A stretch of DNA of 14,610 bases, from positions 1 through 14,610 of the forward strand of contig DLHY01000071.1 in NCBI GenBank assembly GCA_002483445.1. The letters run 5' to 3'. Origin of the DNA: Blastocatellia bacterium UBA7656 (GTDB lineage: Bacteria > Acidobacteriota > Blastocatellia > UBA7656). Shown here piece by piece: positions 14,295 through 14,610 of this stretch; position 1 is the stretch's first letter; the number at the start of each line of letters is the position of its first letter. Below the pieces are notes generated by a model that saw only the letters and a list, made by a program, of their open reading frames with translations, ran no database searches and was not told the origin of the DNA. The translations under genes and the position numbers were made by a program.

Positions 14295-14610
14295 ATGGCA
14301 AAGGGCGCAGGCAACCGTCCGGCTGAGATTTTCGGATATCCCCTCGATAATCATTCTGATGAAGCACGACGGGTGCGGGAAAAACATGGGTGTCCATTCG
14401 TGGGCGCCGACTGTGACAAAAACAGCCGCCTCATTGACTATCCGTTTGGCGTTTGCTCCGTCCAATATCGCGGGCAGATCAATGCCGTATGCCCGCATCG
14501 CCTCAAAGAGCAAGGAACGACAAAAGGCATACCGCGCGTACTCGAAGATGTTGCCTTACACTACTTTGGGGACTTCAACAATGTAATCTCAGCAATTCTC
14601 AGTACGAAAA
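14295..14610 (+). CDS. NotI-family restriction endonuclease, 5' part (runs off the window)
   Basis: Open frame of 105 codons from ATG 14295 to the window edge, with no stop. The start follows the methyltransferase stop with zero gap (TGAATG) and has GGAGAGG 4 nt upstream, so translation is probably coupled. The N-terminus carries what I recognise as the NotI/EagI-type signature: RPAEIFGYPLDN (8-19), HGCPFVGADCDK (31-42), YPFGVCSV (49-56) and AVCPHRLKE (64-72). Cysteines 33, 40, 54 and 66 are placed to be the four-Cys iron site that is peculiar to the NotI family. The catalytic PD-(D/E)XK core would lie downstream, outside the window, so activity and cleavage site cannot be judged. NotI itself cuts GCGGCCGC; family members can differ. 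The alternative reading, a non-nuclease Cys-knuckle protein, seems much less likely given the methyltransferase next to it. Confidence 0.82.
   Translation, partial: MAKGAGNRPAEIFGYPLDNHSDEARRVREKHGCPFVGADCDKNSRLIDYPFGVCSVQYRGQINAVCPHRLKEQGTTKGIPRVLEDVALHYFGDFNNVISAILSTK

Noticed and set aside
14280..14513. Minus-strand 77-codon open frame at the right edge
   Set aside because: It is antisense to the NotI-like reading frame, which has a ribosome binding site, a coupled start and family motifs.
12261..14610. BREX type 3 or similar multi-gene phage-defence locus suggested by the COG1743-type methylase
   Set aside because: The next gene is NotI-like rather than a BREX component, and no BrxC, BrxZ or helicase gene is in the window.

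Overview
The window looks like a stretch of chromosome from an Acidobacteriota-type bacterium, possibly class Blastocatellia. This is an inference from gene content: an Oar-like TonB-dependent receptor with an N-terminal carboxypeptidase-regulatory domain, paired secreted PQQ-dehydrogenase-like propellers with IPT-like tails, and fairly high G+C. No rRNA or other taxonomic marker is present.

Layout. A large outer-membrane receptor gene (271-3411, +) ends in a clear intrinsic terminator and converges on six genes on the minus strand. In transcription order (right to left) these are a Uma2-family PD-(D/E)XK protein (12068-11535), a predicted exported dikinase-like protein with a phosphohistidine domain and an ATP-grasp domain (11381-9483), the MurNAc-6-P etherase MurQ (9439-8549), two secreted PQQ-dependent sugar-dehydrogenase-like proteins (8424-6979 and 6842-5025), and a fused NadD-like/NAD-kinase protein (4875-3493). 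At the right edge, divergent from the Uma2 gene, lies a restriction-modification pair: a Zn-finger-bearing DNA methyltransferase of the COG1743 type (12261-14294, +). It is followed without any gap by the first 105 codons of a NotI-family restriction endonuclease, which runs off the window.

How the genes fit together. The minus-strand row is not an obvious single pathway. It mixes envelope and periplasmic functions (MurQ for muropeptide recycling, the exported propellers, the exported dikinase-like protein) with NAD(P) synthesis. Gaps of 43-153 bp and at least one internal promoter candidate argue against one tight operon. Three of the junctions carry inverted-repeat elements directly upstream of the next ribosome binding site. 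Two of these are unusual: inverted arrays of tandem 8-mers (4901-5014) and tandem 7-mers (6863-6940).

The most notable items are (1) the NotI-like endonuclease start with a coupled Zn-finger methyltransferase, (2) the adenylyltransferase-NAD kinase fusion with an altered HxGH motif, (3) the exported GWD-ordered dikinase-like protein, and (4) the short-unit inverted tandem arrays sitting in front of ribosome binding sites.
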